In this document: in pieces, positions 23,934-31,129 of the stretch
How the letters are laid out: the number at the start of each line of letters is the position of its first letter
Numbering within the stretch: position 1 is the first letter of the stretch
Program-made: the position numbers and the translations under genes
The notes under the pieces: generated by a model
The model's input: the letters and a program-made list of their open reading frames with translations, nothing else
Database searches by the model: none
What the model was told of the DNA's origin: nothing
Assembly: GCF_008802405.1 (NCBI RefSeq)
Contig: NZ_VZDO01000027.1
Coordinates: forward strand, 1-43,772
Source: Plantimonas leprariae
GTDB taxonomy: Bacteria; Pseudomonadota; Alphaproteobacteria; Rhizobiales; Rhizobiaceae
Length of the DNA: 43,772 bases
Direction: 5' to 3'

Positions 23934-24919
23934 CGTTCCATGGCGGGCTCGGCCCCGAAATGCGCCTCCCGCTGCCGGAGCCGGCGGTCGGCGACTTCCT
24001 CGACGACGCGCCCTGCGGCGCGGCGGAGGGGCTTTTCGCCGATGGAGCGAGGCGCGTCCGCTCGCTGGCCGGGCATTCCGGCTGCGAGGTTAGCCTGATG
24101 ATCGACGGCGACGACTACTACGTCCGCAAGGTCTCGGCTTCCCCCGCCTACAACGATCGCCTCGTCGCCCAGATGGAGAAGCAGCAGTGCCTCTCGACTC
24201 TCATCTCGACGCCGGCCGTCATGCGCCGGGGCGAGGAGGCGGGGCGGTTCTGGTTTGATATGGAGTTCGTGCTGGGCGACGGGTTCCTGACCTTCGCGCC
24301 GCTGCAAAGCGTCGCCCGTATTCCGGACTTCGTCCGGCATCTGGTGGAACCGCTGGAGATACTCAGCGCCGCTGGCCGGGGCTACCTCGATCCCGGCCTG
24401 TTCGAAGCTAAGCTCGCTGAACTACAGCGGACGGTGCCCGCCTCCGCATGGTTCGGCAGGCACGCCGATAGCCTCGGGAAGGTGTTCGGGAAGCTCGCCT
24501 CGTTCGAATGGCGCGGTATCCCGCAGACGCCCTGCCACGGCGACCTCACCGTCGAGAACATGCTGATCGGCAACGACGGCAGCATTGTCTTCATCGACCT
24601 CCTCGATGGCGACCTCGAAACCGTCTGGATGGACGCGGCCAAGCTCGTCCAGGACCTCGAGAGCGGCTGGTCCATGCGCGCGGTTCTCTGGAGGCGCGAA
24701 ACCGACGCTGCGGCGCGGCTCATGCGCATGCTCGGTCAATACCTCAGCGACGAGTTCCAGACGCAAATGGTGGCGCTGCATCCAGACCTCGCGCGGCGGC
24801 TCCCCGGGCTGCGCGCCATCCAGGCGTTGCGCGTCCTTCCCTACGTCCAGGACGCGGCGACCTTCGATCACGTCGTCGCCGGCATCGCCGCGATCGAGTT
24901 CGAGAGGGGCGCAGAATGA
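23930..24919 (+). CDS. Choline/aminoglycoside-kinase-like phosphotransferase
   Basis: A 329-residue protein of the APH/choline kinase fold. The catalytic loop is HGDLTVENML (His203, Asp205, Asn210) and the metal Asp is in FIDLLDG (Asp223). The N-terminal lobe has YYVRKVSA, with the ATP-binding Lys near residue 67. Overlaps of 4 bases on both sides put it between a WavE transferase and a nucleotidyltransferase-HAD fusion. That order resembles Lic-type loci, in which a small alcohol such as choline is phosphorylated and then nucleotide-activated. The kinase fold is well supported; the substrate (choline, ethanolamine, a polyol or a sugar) is not determined. Confidence 0.75.
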   Translation: MTFHGGLGPEMRLPLPEPAVGDFLDDAPCGAAEGLFADGARRVRSLAGHSGCEVSLMIDGDDYYVRKVSASPAYNDRLVAQMEKQQCLSTLISTPAVMRRGEEAGRFWFDMEFVLGDGFLTFAPLQSVARIPDFVRHLVEPLEILSAAGRGYLDPGLFEAKLAELQRTVPASAWFGRHADSLGKVFGKLASFEWRGIPQTPCHGDLTVENMLIGNDGSIVFIDLLDGDLETVWMDAAKLVQDLESGWSMRAVLWRRETDAAARLMRMLGQYLSDEFQTQMVALHPDLARRLPGLRAIQALRVLPYVQDAATFDHVVAGIAAIEFERGAE

Positions 24920-25986
24920 CGGCGGTTGGTACTGTCGTGCTTCCCGTGGCCGGGCGCTCGACGCGGTTTCCGGGCCTGCGTCCGAAATGGCTGCTCACCG
25001 CGCCAACCGGCGAGCTGATGCTCGAGAAGTCGCTCGCGACGATCCCCGACTGGCGCGGGCATCGGGTGGTCGTCGGCGCGCTCGCCGAGCATCTCGACGG
25101 CCAAGGCGGCTTCGATGCACTCCGCCGCGCCTTCGGCGAAACGGTGGAGGTCGTCCGGATCGAAACGCCCACCCGGGGCCCGGCCGAGACCGTCGCGCGG
25201 ATCCTCGAAGCGGCGCGGGTCGATGGGCCGGTCTTCGTCAAGGATTGCGATTCCTGGTTCGAGCCGCTGGAGGAGGTCTTCTGCGACTGCGTCTGCTTCG
25301 GCGACCTGCGCCGCCTTGGCGACGTGCGGAACGTCGCGGCCAAGAGCTTCCTCCACCTCGACGGCAACGGCATCCTGCTCGGCATCATCGAGAAGAACGT
25401 CACCTCGAACTTCGTGTCGGTCGGCGGCTACGGCTTCCACGACGCCCGCATCTTCCTCGAATCCTATGCCCGGCTCCTCGCCGGGGGGCACGAGGGCGAG
25501 CCCTTCGTCTCGCACGTCATCCTCGACGCCATGCGCGGCGGAGCGGTGTTCAAGGGCGTCGAGACGAAAGCCTACGTCGACGTCGGCACGCTCGAGGCCT
25601 GGAACCTCTACCGCCGCGACCACGGGCTCTTCGTGGTCGACGTCGACGGGGTGGTGTTCCGCAACGCCGGACAGTACGGCTCGCCGAACTGGGACGATCC
25701 CGACGTGCCGCTCCCGGCCAATGTCGAGGTGCTGCGCCGGATCATCGCGAAAGGCGGGCAGATCGTCTTCATGACGGCCCGGCCCGAGCGCTACCGCGCG
25801 AAGACGGAAGCCGCCTTCCGGGAGCTCGGCCTGACCTGGCATGCCGCGGTGTTCGGCCTCAACCACGCGACCCGCACCATCGTCAACGACTTCGCCGGCT
25901 CCAATCCCTTCCCGTCCGCCGTCGCGGTGAACCTCGCGCGCAACGACGACAGGCTGGGCGACTTCGTCCGGCCCGACGAGCGGTGA
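24916..25986 (+). CDS. Nucleotidyltransferase fused to a HAD-type domain
   Basis: A 356-residue two-domain protein. Residues 1-235 form a GT-A-like NTP transferase: VVLPVAGRSTRFPGLRPKWLL is the nucleotide loop with Arg and Lys, CDSWFE (111-116) holds a metal Asp, and VSVGGYGF and VDVGTLEAWNLY follow. Residues 238-356 form a small HAD domain: FVVDVDGVVF (Asp242, Asp244), FMTARPE (Thr287) and IVNDFA. It is coupled to the kinase gene by ATGA. The likely role is to activate a phosphorylated substituent with a nucleotide, the HAD part acting as phosphatase in the same route. Domains are seen; the reaction is inferred. Confidence 0.75.
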   Translation: MTAVGTVVLPVAGRSTRFPGLRPKWLLTAPTGELMLEKSLATIPDWRGHRVVVGALAEHLDGQGGFDALRRAFGETVEVVRIETPTRGPAETVARILEAARVDGPVFVKDCDSWFEPLEEVFCDCVCFGDLRRLGDVRNVAAKSFLHLDGNGILLGIIEKNVTSNFVSVGGYGFHDARIFLESYARLLAGGHEGEPFVSHVILDAMRGGAVFKGVETKAYVDVGTLEAWNLYRRDHGLFVVDVDGVVFRNAGQYGSPNWDDPDVPLPANVEVLRRIIAKGGQIVFMTARPERYRAKTEAAFRELGLTWHAAVFGLNHATRTIVNDFAGSNPFPSAVAVNLARNDDRLGDFVRPDER

Positions 25987-26029
25987 CCGCCATGCCGCAT
26001 CCGCACCGCGTCCCGGAGGCGCCCGCATC

Positions 26030-27034
26030 GTGAGCATCGAGAACTCCGACGTCACCATCGTCATGCAGGGCGGGCTCGCCGTCGGTTGGGACGTCGCCTA
26101 TTCCGCCGCCCACCTGCGAACGGTCATGCCGGGCGCCAGGATCGTCCTCGCCACGCAGAAGGCGGCCGCCAAGGGCTACGAGCGCACCGATGCCTTCGAC
26201 GAGGTGGTCCTCACCGACGATCCCGGCGCGCTGCCGCCGGTGAAGCTGATCGGCGCGCCGCACAACATCAACCGGCAGATCCTTTCGTCGCGGGCCGGCC
26301 TCGCCGTCGTCACCACCCCGTACGCGATGAAGCTCAGGACGGATGCGTACCTTCTGTCGCGCAAAGCGGTCGACCTCTGGTCGCGCTGGGGCGAAGGCGG
26401 CCGCGGCGACCGGGCGAAGGGCAAGGGGCGCATCCTGGTGATCAACCTCTTCACGCTGAACCCTGGCTTCGACGAACGCCTGCCCTGGCATGTCAGCGAC
26501 ATGTTCCAGTTCGGCAGGACCGAGGACCTCCGAGCCTTCTGGAATGCGCCGCCGATGGATTTCGGCACCAATGTCCACTACGAGACGCACCCCTTCGCCG
26601 AAGGCTCGCTCCCGAGGGAGCGCGAGTTCCGCTCGCGCTTCGCCACCGAGCAGTGGCTGACGCTCGGCTGGCTCTACGGCGAGCCGTCCCGCTTCCCGAT
26701 CCGCTTCCACAACGACGTCTCGTTGGCGATGGTCCGGCAGTTCGAGGCGGATCTCACCGACAACTTCGTGGTGGCGCATCCGACCGACATCGACCTCGAA
26801 ATGCCGAAGCATCGCTACGTCTACGGCTCGCGCTACTTCAACACGATCTGCTACTCGTTCGAGGACTGGAAGCGTCTGGCCTTCGAGCGCTGCGGGCTGA
26901 CCGGCGACGACGTCGGCTGGACGCGCTGGCCCCGCACCGAGCGCGACAAGCGCCTCTTCGTCGAGGCCAGGCAGCGCCTTCGCTTTCTCGGCCGCTTCGG
27001 CTGGGCCCGGCGCCTGCACGAAATCATCGGATAG
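26030..27034 (+). CDS. WavE-family glycosyltransferase, second copy
   Basis: A 334-residue relative of the first WavE protein. It keeps the same order of signatures: DVTIVMQGGLA, RIVLATQK, VLTDDPGALP, HNINRQILSSRAGLAVVTTPYAMKLRTDAYL, DMFQFGRTEDLRAFW and TEQWLTLGWLYGE. The two copies are clearly diverged, so they probably add different residues rather than being a recent duplication. The GTG start has GGAGG about 11 bases upstream and follows the nucleotidyltransferase-HAD gene by 43 bases. It ends 7 bases before the exporter permease gene. Confidence 0.82.
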   Translation: MSIENSDVTIVMQGGLAVGWDVAYSAAHLRTVMPGARIVLATQKAAAKGYERTDAFDEVVLTDDPGALPPVKLIGAPHNINRQILSSRAGLAVVTTPYAMKLRTDAYLLSRKAVDLWSRWGEGGRGDRAKGKGRILVINLFTLNPGFDERLPWHVSDMFQFGRTEDLRAFWNAPPMDFGTNVHYETHPFAEGSLPREREFRSRFATEQWLTLGWLYGEPSRFPIRFHNDVSLAMVRQFEADLTDNFVVAHPTDIDLEMPKHRYVYGSRYFNTICYSFEDWKRLAFERCGLTGDDVGWTRWPRTERDKRLFVEARQRLRFLGRFGWARRLHEIIG

Positions 27035-27041
27035 GCGGCGG

Positions 27042-27893
27042 ATGACGAACCTTATCGAAAGCCGCGGCACCCCCTCCTCCGCCGAGGCGATGCCGGAGGC
27101 CCGCCCGGACGGCTTCGCCGCCGCCCTGCGCGATCTTCGCGACGGCATGGCGCTCACGGAGCTGTGGCTGTATCTCGGCTGGCGCGACGTGCGCCGGCAC
27201 TACAGCCGCTCCGCCCTCGGGCCGTTCTGGCTGACGCTCTCGATGGGCGTCCTGATCGGCAGCCTCGGCCTGCTCTACTCGCGCATCTTCGGGATGGACA
27301 TCCACGAATACCTGCCGTTCCTCGCGGTCGGCTTCATCATGTGGAACCTGATCAGCGGCGTGATCGGCGGCGCCTGCCACGTGTTCACCGGCGCCTCCGG
27401 CTACATCCGGCAGATCCGGCTCCCCCTTTCGGTCCACATGCTGAAGTTCGTCTGGAACCAGCTCGTCGTCTTCCTCCACAACTTCGCGATCTACGTGGTG
27501 GTCGCGATCGGCTTCGGGCTTCGCCCGGGCGTCGGGGTCCTCCTCGCCGTCCCGGCGATCACGCTGATCGCGCTGAACGGCCTTTTCGTCGCGATGATCC
27601 TCGGGCCGCTCTCCGCGCGGTTCCGGGACGTGCCGATGATCGTCGGGAACGTCGTGCAGGTCATGTTCTTCATGACGCCGGTGATCTGGCATCCCGAACA
27701 GCTCGCCGACCGGTCGTGGTTCGTGCAGCTGAATCCGTTCTACCACTTCATCGAGATCGCGCGGGATCCGCTGCTCGGCGACACCGTGCGCGCCGGCAAC
27801 TGGATCGCCGTCCTCGCGATCACCGCGGTCCTCGGCGTCTCCGCGACGGCGTTCTACGGCCGTTTCCGCACCCGCATCGCGTATTGGGCCTGA
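27042..27893 (+). CDS. wzm: ABC-2 type polysaccharide exporter permease
   Basis: A 283-residue inner-membrane protein with about six transmembrane segments and the ABC2_membrane pattern of Wzm/KpsM. The cytoplasmic N-terminus is followed by LYLGWRDVRRHYSRSALGPFWLTLSMGVL, a family signature before the first membrane segment. Other hydrophobic stretches are at about 95-115, 140-160, 175-195, 210-225 and 245-265; FFMTPVIWHPEQL is also typical. With the next gene it forms an exporter that moves a lipid-linked glycan across the inner membrane. Confidence 0.9.
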   Translation: MTNLIESRGTPSSAEAMPEARPDGFAAALRDLRDGMALTELWLYLGWRDVRRHYSRSALGPFWLTLSMGVLIGSLGLLYSRIFGMDIHEYLPFLAVGFIMWNLISGVIGGACHVFTGASGYIRQIRLPLSVHMLKFVWNQLVVFLHNFAIYVVVAIGFGLRPGVGVLLAVPAITLIALNGLFVAMILGPLSARFRDVPMIVGNVVQVMFFMTPVIWHPEQLADRSWFVQLNPFYHFIEIARDPLLGDTVRAGNWIAVLAITAVLGVSATAFYGRFRTRIAYWA

Positions 27894-27897
27894 CACG

Positions 27898-28659
27898 ATG
27901 GCATCGATGGTGCTCCGCGACGTCGTCGTCGACATTCCCGTCTACAACGCCTCGACGCGCTCCCTGAAGAACAACGTCGTGTCGGCGGCGACGGGCGGAC
28001 GGGTCGTCCTCGGCGGCGGGCGGACGTTCGTGCGCGCAGTCGATGGGCTTTCGCTCGAGCTCGGGCACGGCACGCGCCTCGCCCTCGTCGGCCACAACGG
28101 CGCGGGCAAGTCGACCATCCTGAAGGTCATGGCCGGCATCTACCATCCGACGGCGGGCCGCATGCGCTCGGAGGGAACGGTCGCCTCGATGTTCGACATC
28201 GGCTTCGGCATGGACGAGGATGCGACCGGCTGGGACAACATCGCGCTCAGGGGCCGGCTCCTCGGCTTCTCGCGCCGCGAGATCGCGAAGCGGACGCCGG
28301 AGATCGCGGAGACGAGCGAGCTCGGCCGTTTCCTCGACATGCCGCTGCGGACCTATTCCACCGGCATGGCGACGCGCCTCGCCTTCGCGATCTCGACCGC
28401 TATCGATCCCGACATCCTCCTCGTCGACGAGGGCATAGGCGCCGGCGACGCAGCGTTTCTAGAGCGCGCCAAGCAGCGTATGGAAGGCTTCGTCGGCAGG
28501 GCCGGCCTTCTCGTCGTCGCCTCGCACTCGGACGACCTTCTTCTGCGCTGGTGCACCACCGGGGCCTGGATGGAACACGGACGCCTCAGGTTGCTCGGTC
28601 CCATCCGGGAAGTGCTCGACGCCTATCACGGTCGAGACAGGCGCGAGGCGGCCGAATAG
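27898..28659 (+). CDS. wzt: ABC polysaccharide exporter ATPase
   Basis: A 253-residue ABC ATPase. Walker A is GHNGAGKST (residues 65-73), the signature region RTYSTGMATRLAFAIST (151-167) and Walker B DILLVDEG with Glu178. The N-terminal VDIPVYNASTRSLKN is typical of Wzt/KpsT ATPases. It ends soon after the ATPase core and lacks the C-terminal glycan-binding domain of O-antigen Wzt proteins with modified chain ends. It therefore resembles the short KpsT-like form. It starts 4 bases after the permease stop. Confidence 0.92.
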   Translation: MASMVLRDVVVDIPVYNASTRSLKNNVVSAATGGRVVLGGGRTFVRAVDGLSLELGHGTRLALVGHNGAGKSTILKVMAGIYHPTAGRMRSEGTVASMFDIGFGMDEDATGWDNIALRGRLLGFSRREIAKRTPEIAETSELGRFLDMPLRTYSTGMATRLAFAISTAIDPDILLVDEGIGAGDAAFLERAKQRMEGFVGRAGLLVVASHSDDLLLRWCTTGAWMEHGRLRLLGPIREVLDAYHGRDRREAAE

Positions 28660-28675
28660 GCTCGTTCCGGGCAGG

Positions 28676-29812
28676 CTATGGCGTCCGACGTTTGAGCCGG
28701 CCGATGAGTCGGATCGTCGGTCGTTCCACGAGGTGGTGGAGCGCGATCGCCGCCGCGACGACAAGCGTGACGCAGAGCGGCAAGGCGAGGAACCAGGGCA
28801 GGGCGGTCGTCTGGAGCGCTGCCTGCAGGAAGCTGTAACCCAGGAGCGTATGGCACAGGTACAAGGGGAAGCTGATCGACGCCAGACCGTCCAGGACCAA
28901 GAGATCGAAGAAGCTGTTCCGCTTGAGATAGCAGGCGACGAAGATGCCATAGCCTGCAAGGTAGCTCGGCAGGTTGGGGAAATCGGCCTGATGCACTCCG
29001 AAGCGCCACGTCACTAGAAACAGGACCAGTTGGACGAACGAGAAGGAAACGCATTCCGCCGTCGAGATCTGCTCTCGGTGGTGGAAATAGAGAAGCGTGC
29101 CGGCCAGCATGAAGATCAGCATGTGGATCGTCGTGACGGCGACCTCGACCGAGAAGATGCCGTAGGTCGTCAGGCCGACGTCGAGGAGGCAGCCGGCCGC
29201 CGATGCCGCCACGACGACCGCCGCCTGGCCCGCCCGGATCGCCCCGGCGAGCACGGCTGACAGAAGGTAGAACCGCACCTCGATCACGAGCGACCAGTTC
29301 ACGAGGTCGATGCTGGCGTAGTTGTAATCGTAGTGCAGCAGCGTCGCGTTGAGTACGAACTGCCGGAAGCCGAAGGGATAGGGCCTTCCCCAGAAGCGCG
29401 CGCCGAACCAGACGACGAGGCAACCCAGCGCCATACTGGCGACGAGGACCGGGAAGATGCGTATCGCGCGAGCCAGCAGGAACCCGGCACGCGACAAACG
29501 TGATACCGAGAACGGGATCACGAAGCCGCTGATGACGAAGAAGATGGCAACCCCTACCAAGCCGAAGCGGAACGGCAGCGGCTCGGTCAGCGCCGTCCAG
29601 GGGACCGGGGTCGCACGGAGCGGCGAAGCCGTCTGCGCGCTCACCAGTTCGGGCTCCAGCCAGTAGTTGTAGGTCAGGTGCTGGAACACGACGCAGAGCG
29701 CCGCGAGCCCGCGCAACTGGTTGGCGAACACGATCCGTCCATGCGCCCTCGCGGGCGCCTGCGCGACGGTGCTGCGGTCGGTTGCCGGCAGATCGGCGGT
29801 CGCGACTTTCAT
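28676..29812 (-). CDS. Acyltransferase-3 (OafA/YrhL) family membrane protein
   Basis: A 378-residue inner-membrane acyltransferase that transfers an acyl group, often acetyl, to sugars of surface glycans. It has about ten hydrophobic segments and the family opening RIVFANQLRGLAALCVVFQHLTYNYW, with the catalytic His in FQHL and the Arg of NQLRG. FFVISGFVIPFS and VNWSLVIEVRFYLL are further signatures. A longer frame starts at 29917, but the chosen ATG has GGAGG 5 bases upstream. It converges on the exporter operon with a gap of only 16 bases and is probably a decoration enzyme for the same glycan. Confidence 0.87.
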   Translation of the reverse strand: MKVATADLPATDRSTVAQAPARAHGRIVFANQLRGLAALCVVFQHLTYNYWLEPELVSAQTASPLRATPVPWTALTEPLPFRFGLVGVAIFFVISGFVIPFSVSRLSRAGFLLARAIRIFPVLVASMALGCLVVWFGARFWGRPYPFGFRQFVLNATLLHYDYNYASIDLVNWSLVIEVRFYLLSAVLAGAIRAGQAAVVVAASAAGCLLDVGLTTYGIFSVEVAVTTIHMLIFMLAGTLLYFHHREQISTAECVSFSFVQLVLFLVTWRFGVHQADFPNLPSYLAGYGIFVACYLKRNSFFDLLVLDGLASISFPLYLCHTLLGYSFLQAALQTTALPWFLALPLCVTLVVAAAIALHHLVERPTIRLIGRLKRRTP

Positions 29813-30165
29813 CGGCCTCCAAGGTGGAAGATTTGCAGGTGCCGACGGGCGGATCGACAGCTGGAACACTTGTTCGACAACGGGAGGTTGATGCGTCTCT
29901 GACGGCGCATCTCCCAAGCTCAGGTTGGCTGGTGTCGAAACCCGTTTTGGCCGGGACGTCGAGCGCTGATTGCATAGCTACGTGGCGAGTTTCTACGGTT
30001 CCGGAACGATGGAACTGCAGCGTCCGACATTTGCCGTCATCGTCAGCAGCCCTTAGGCGACTGCGTTGAGCGCTTCAGCGACATGGACCGTTTGCCTGAA
30101 CGGCAGTGACGAGAAGCATCGCGCCGAACCAAAGCCTAAGGACATAGGAGAAGACCGAAAGGGCG

Positions 30166-30288
30166 ATGATTCCTAATTCACCCCAAGTCAACGTTGGACG
30201 TACAAGCGTCGAGCAATGGGCGATGGAGGCGGCAGCCGAGATCAGCTTGCGTTACGTCCGCTGTCGAGCCATCTCGATCGACCAATGA
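30166..30288 (+). CDS. Possible 40-residue small ORF
   Basis: ATG 30166 to TGA 30286-30288, with AAAGGG just upstream. The product begins MIPNSPQVNVGRTS and has a plausible helix (VEQWAMEAAAEISLRYVRC). No family is recognised. Its last codons form the left arm and part of the loop of the large inverted repeat. Confidence 0.25.
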   Translation: MIPNSPQVNVGRTSVEQWAMEAAAEISLRYVRCRAISIDQ

Positions 30289-30309
30289 TCGTCCGAGATG
30301 GCTCGACAG
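30261..30309. repeat. Perfect 16-bp inverted repeat
   Basis: CTGTCGAGCCATCTCG at 30261-30276 is matched exactly by its reverse complement at 30294-30309, with a 17-base loop. No T run follows, so it is not a standard terminator. It sits about 100 bases before the first tail gene. Confidence 0.7.
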
Positions 30310-30407
30310 CCACTTGAGCGCATTCTGCCCATCCATACATAGACGTGCCTAATCCCATACGCGGGCGGCCTGTGCTCTGATCTTCTGAAGACACGGAGGA
30401 TCGCTGC

Positions 30408-30632
30408 ATGGCTTCGGCCCAACTCTTCCTGAACGGCGCGCGGGTGAACCGCGACTTCCGAGAGGCGCTGTTCGATGCGGCCAACCGCGCCGGCGTGACG
30501 CCGAACGAGTTCTGCATCACCGCCGCCGCCGAGAAGCTGATCGCCGGCGGCCGGCGCTTTCCGGGCGTCTTCCAGGTCAACGACTTCGAGATGGTCGGCA
30601 TGCTGCCGGCCGGCTCGTCGAAGGCTGCCTGA
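30408..30632 (+). CDS. Small unknown protein ahead of the tail genes
   Basis: 74 residues with no recognised domain. The N-terminal half reads as FLNGARVNRDFREALFDAANRAGVTPNEFCITAAAEKLI, a pattern like a ribbon-helix-helix or Arc-type DNA-binding protein. The start has GGAGG at a good distance. The stop overlaps the next start (TGATG). In phages the genes before the tape-measure protein are often tail-assembly chaperones; a small regulator is the other reading. Confidence 0.6.
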   Translation: MASAQLFLNGARVNRDFREALFDAANRAGVTPNEFCITAAAEKLIAGGRRFPGVFQVNDFEMVGMLPAGSSKAA

Positions 30633-31129
30633 TGTCGGCGTCGCAGTTTCGTCCCCTTTCAAGGCCGCGCTCGCTGATCATGCCGTCGGAAACGGTGCTG
30701 GACGATCTTCGGCTGCTCGATCGTGAGTTCTGCGCGATCCGGCCGGCGACGAAGGCCGAGCGACGCACGGTGCGGGCGAAGTGGCGAGACGTCGTCTATG
30801 CCCTCGTGTTCCGCTCCTGCGCGGGCGTGGACGCGATCGTCACCCTGACCGGCTCGAAGGGAGTGCCGTTCACCGCGAGCCTGCTCCAGAGCCTCGTGAT
30901 CGACCGGGCGCGCAAACACGGCATCACGCGATCGGCGGCGCTCTACGCGCTCGCGAAAACGCTGTTTCCGAACCTCGACGAGATGCTCACCGGCCTGATG
31001 CCGCCCGGCGGCCGCTGCCGGGCCTGCTCGTGCATGTGGCGCGTGGGCGGCCCGCTCGATCCCGCCTCCAACCAATACGTCACCATCGTCGCTATGGCGG
31101 CCGACGCCAGGGAAAGGCTTGCCGCATGA
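30632..31129 (+). CDS. Unknown 165-residue protein before the tape measure
   Basis: No domain is recognised with confidence. It is mostly helical and carries GGRCRACSCMWRVGG near its end, a Cys-rich segment that could bind metal. The start at 30632 has GAAGG upstream and a TGATG overlap; an inner ATG at 30680 is possible. The gene is joined by ATGA to the tape-measure gene. By position it could be a tail-assembly protein. Confidence 0.55.
   Translation: MSASQFRPLSRPRSLIMPSETVLDDLRLLDREFCAIRPATKAERRTVRAKWRDVVYALVFRSCAGVDAIVTLTGSKGVPFTASLLQSLVIDRARKHGITRSAALYALAKTLFPNLDEMLTGLMPPGGRCRACSCMWRVGGPLDPASNQYVTIVAMAADARERLAA

Larger units (their letters stand above)
29813..30407. other. Long intergenic stretch between the glycan locus and the tail genes
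   Basis: About 595 bases with no clear gene of normal coding character. It contains a possible 40-residue ORF (30166-30288), a 16-base-pair perfect inverted repeat (30261-30309), the palindrome TCTTC-T-GAAGA near 30382, and GGAGG before the gene at 30408. It presumably carries the divergent promoters for the acyltransferase gene and the tail genes. Confidence 0.5.

Noticed and set aside
30781-31125. N-terminal extension of the tape-measure frame
   Set aside because: It overlaps a different well-coupled gene, has no tape-measure character, and the ATG at 31126 overlaps the previous stop.
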